Source: Nocardia goodfellowii (lineage in GTDB: Bacteria; Actinomycetota; Actinomycetes; Mycobacteriales; Mycobacteriaceae). From it: a stretch of 64,000 nt of DNA. The notes under the pieces are model-generated. The model saw nothing but the letters and a program-made list of their open reading frames with translations. It was not told the origin of the DNA and made no database searches. The first letter of the stretch is position 1. The number at the start of each line of letters is the position of its first letter. Positions 62,210 to 64,000 of this stretch are shown piece after piece. Position numbers and translations under genes: made by a program. Location: contig NZ_JAGGMR010000001.1 of assembly GCF_017875645.1 (NCBI RefSeq), positions 7,378,001 to 7,442,000 on the forward strand, read 5' to 3'.

Positions 62210-63361
62210 TCAGCGTCCGCTGAACGACGCGCGCAGCCGGGCGAACAAGCCGCTGTTGTGCTCGGACTGCGCCGACATCACCTCGGCGCGATCCCGCTCC
62301 CGCATGCCCTTGTACTTGCGCAGCAGATCGGTCTGCTTGCCGTCGAGTTTGGTCGGCACCACGATGTCCAGGTGCGCCATCAGGTCACCGCGCGTACCGG
62401 ACCGCAGACGCGGCATGCCGTGGCCGCGCAGCACCGACACCTCGCCGGGCTGGGTGCCCGCGGCGATGGTCAATTCGACCGGGCCGTCGAGGATGGTGTC
62501 GATGACGACCGTGGTGCCCAGCGCCGCGTCGACCATCGGCACACGCACGGTGCAGTGCAGATCGTCGCCGTCGCGGACGAACACGTCGTGCGGCTGCTCG
62601 ACGACCTCGACGTAGAGGTCGCCCGCGTGGCCGCCACCCGGGCCGACCTCGCCCTGCGCGGCCAGACGTACCCGCATGCCGTTGGCGACACCGGCGGGGA
62701 TCGGCGCGGCGATCTCGCGGCGCGCGCGCACCCGGCCGTCGCCGCCACACTTGTGGCAGGGATCGGGGATGGTCTCACCGGCGCCGCGGCAGGTCGGGCA
62801 CGGACGCGAAGTCAGCACCTGGCCGAGGAACGACCGCTGCACCGACTGGACTTCGCCCGCGCCGCCACAGGTTTCGCAGCGCACCGGCTTGGAGTTGCCG
62901 TTGGTGCCGGAACCGGTGCAGACGTCACACAGGATCGCGGTATCGACGGTCAGGTGCTTGGTCACGCCGACGGCGCATTCGGCCAGGCTGAGCCTGGTCC
63001 GGATGAGCGAGTCGGCGCCCGGCTGCACCCGGCCGCGCGGTTTGCGCGATCCGCCGGAGGCGTTCATGCCGCCGAAGAACGCCTCGAAGACATCGCCGAG
63101 CCCGCCGAAGCCGGCGCCCGCGAAGCCGCCACCGCCGCCGCCGGATTCCAGCGGATCCCCACCCAGGTCGACGATGCGGCGCTTCTCCGGATCCGACAGC
63201 ACCTCATAGGCTGTCGAGACCTCTTTGAACCTGGCCTGCGCCGTTTCGTCGGGGTTGACGTCGGGATGCAGTTCACGTGCCAGCTTGCGGTAGGCGCGTT
63301 TGATCTCCTGGTCGGTCGCGTTCTTCGCGACGCCGAGCAGTCCGTAGTAATCCCGTGCCAC
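62210..63361 (-). CDS. dnaJ2: Molecular chaperone DnaJ2
   Basis: The 383-residue J-protein has a J domain ([20 protein letters not shown]...), a Gly/Phe-like linker, and four CxxCxGxG zinc repeats ([32 protein letters not shown]). C-terminal substrate-binding domains follow. It works with DnaK/GrpE. I chose the GTG at 63361, just before the J domain; a GTG 10 codons upstream is the longer form. It follows hrcA. Confidence 0.95.
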   Translation of the reverse strand: MARDYYGLLGVAKNATDQEIKRAYRKLARELHPDVNPDETAQARFKEVSTAYEVLSDPEKRRIVDLGGDPLESGGGGGGFAGAGFGGLGDVFEAFFGGMNASGGSRKPRGRVQPGADSLIRTRLSLAECAVGVTKHLTVDTAILCDVCTGSGTNGNSKPVRCETCGGAGEVQSVQRSFLGQVLTSRPCPTCRGAGETIPDPCHKCGGDGRVRARREIAAPIPAGVANGMRVRLAAQGEVGPGGGHAGDLYVEVVEQPHDVFVRDGDDLHCTVRVPMVDAALGTTVVIDTILDGPVELTIAAGTQPGEVSVLRGHGMPRLRSGTRGDLMAHLDIVVPTKLDGKQTDLLRKYKGMRERDRAEVMSAQSEHNSGLFARLRASFSGR

Positions 63362-63574
63362 TTGAGTCTCTAGTCCTTGGTTGCTCTCCACAGTCCGGCC
63401 GATCAGCCGGATGCGTGGCTCATCCTGTGCCTGTCCCGCTCCAACCGAACGCCGATGCCACCGGACATTAGTCGGATGCGCTCAACTTTATCCGGCCGCG
63501 GGTTCGAAGGTGGAAGCGGCTGCGGCAAGTGCAGCGTCCACCGAGGGTAGCAGCGGCCCGCCCGGCGCTATCGG

Positions 63575-64000
63575 TCAGCGTTCGGCGAGGACTTCGCCGA
63601 TGTAGCGGGCGACCGCGGCGACCGAGGCGATGGTGCCGGGATAGTCCATCCGGGTCGGCCCGAGCACGCCCATGCCGCCCAGCACGGCCCCGGAGGTGCC
63701 GTAGGCGGTGGACACCACCGAGGTGGTGCGCATCTGCTCGACCTGCGTCTCCTCGCCGATCCGCACGGTCACGGTGCCCGGCTGCTGGGTAGCGGCCAGC
63801 AGCTTGAGCACGACCACCTGCTCCTCCAGCGCTTCGAGGACCTGCCGCAGCGAACCGGGCAGCCCGAAGTCGGCGGCGTTGCGGGTGAGATTGGCGGTGC
63901 CGCCCAGGACCAGCCGTTCCTCGGGATGTTCCACCAGGGTCTCCACCAGCACGGTCGACACCCGGATCAGCACATCGCGCAACTTCGGCGGGGCGGTCTC
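63575..64000 (-). CDS. hrcA: HrcA heat-shock repressor, C-terminal part (cut by window end)
   Basis: The frame runs off the window end; the visible part is the C-terminal domain of HrcA ([22 protein letters not shown], ending [22 protein letters not shown]). HrcA represses groEL and dnaK-type operons at CIRCE elements. The DNA-binding N-terminus is outside. It is upstream of dnaJ2 with 213 bases between, the conserved order. Confidence 0.95.
   Translation of the reverse strand, partial: ETAPPKLRDVLIRVSTVLVETLVEHPEERLVLGGTANLTRNAADFGLPGSLRQVLEALEEQVVVLKLLAATQQPGTVTVRIGEETQVEQMRTTSVVSTAYGTSGAVLGGMGVLGPTRMDYPGTIASVAAVARYIGEVLAER

Noticed and set aside
1..64000. CRISPR array, rRNA, insertion sequence or prophage
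   Set aside because: No repeat-spacer pattern, no transposase or integrase motif, and no rRNA sequence was recognised on either strand.

Overview
This 64 kb, high-GC window comes from a mycolic-acid actinomycete, most likely Nocardia or a close relative. GTG and TTG starts and 4-nt GTGA/ATGA gene overlaps are common. The housekeeping order is that of Mycobacterium tuberculosis (from memory of that genome). One block is TPM-domain protein, dgt, dnaG, a small YtxH-like gene and tRNA-Asn. Another is glyS, smtB, zur, recO, uppS, a YbjN-like gene, an amiA2-like amidase, era, a deaminase-like gene, a CBS/CNNM protein, ybeY, phoH, rsmE, dnaJ2 and hrcA. No insertion sequence, integrase, CRISPR array or rRNA was seen.

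Layout. 1-7.8 kb is lipid/steroid-flavoured: a three-gene operon (ferritin-like hydrolase, PDR-type reductase, EphD-like hydrolase-SDR fusion), a WS/DGAT acyltransferase, an alpha/beta hydrolase with a KstR-type palindrome before its start, and a divergent FabG3-like hydroxysteroid dehydrogenase. 7.8-18.6 kb holds a YdcF protein, a lysE/lysG exporter-regulator pair, a P-loop kinase, two zinc-binding proteins, an ABC-2 exporter, an XRE protein with a 21-bp repeat, a lipase fused to four EF-hand loops, and a molybdopterin oxidoreductase. 18.7-26.4 kb is the dnaG block ending in tRNA-Asn and a strong terminator.

26.4-43.8 kb is accessory. It has a TetR/GH2 glycosidase pair with a 24-bp operator, a GDSL esterase, an XRE regulator facing a small Cys-rich protein, and a LacI-controlled catabolic island of about 8.6 kb. 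In the island, an NMT1-type ABC transporter and a glycerate kinase run one way, and an operon of Gfo/Idh oxidoreductase, DUF993 protein and sugar-phosphate isomerase runs the other. Both promoters carry the same 14-bp operator just downstream of the -10, in the same orientation relative to the gene served. This is the best candidate for an undescribed pathway here.

43.8-64 kb is the conserved glyS-to-hrcA block. It has two interruptions relative to M. tuberculosis: a TetR/YhgE-like plus hydrolase/TetR cassette before the amidase, and a 956-residue membrane protein with a C-terminal periplasmic-binding-protein-like region between the amidase and era. The window ends inside hrcA; its first gene is also cut by the window edge.
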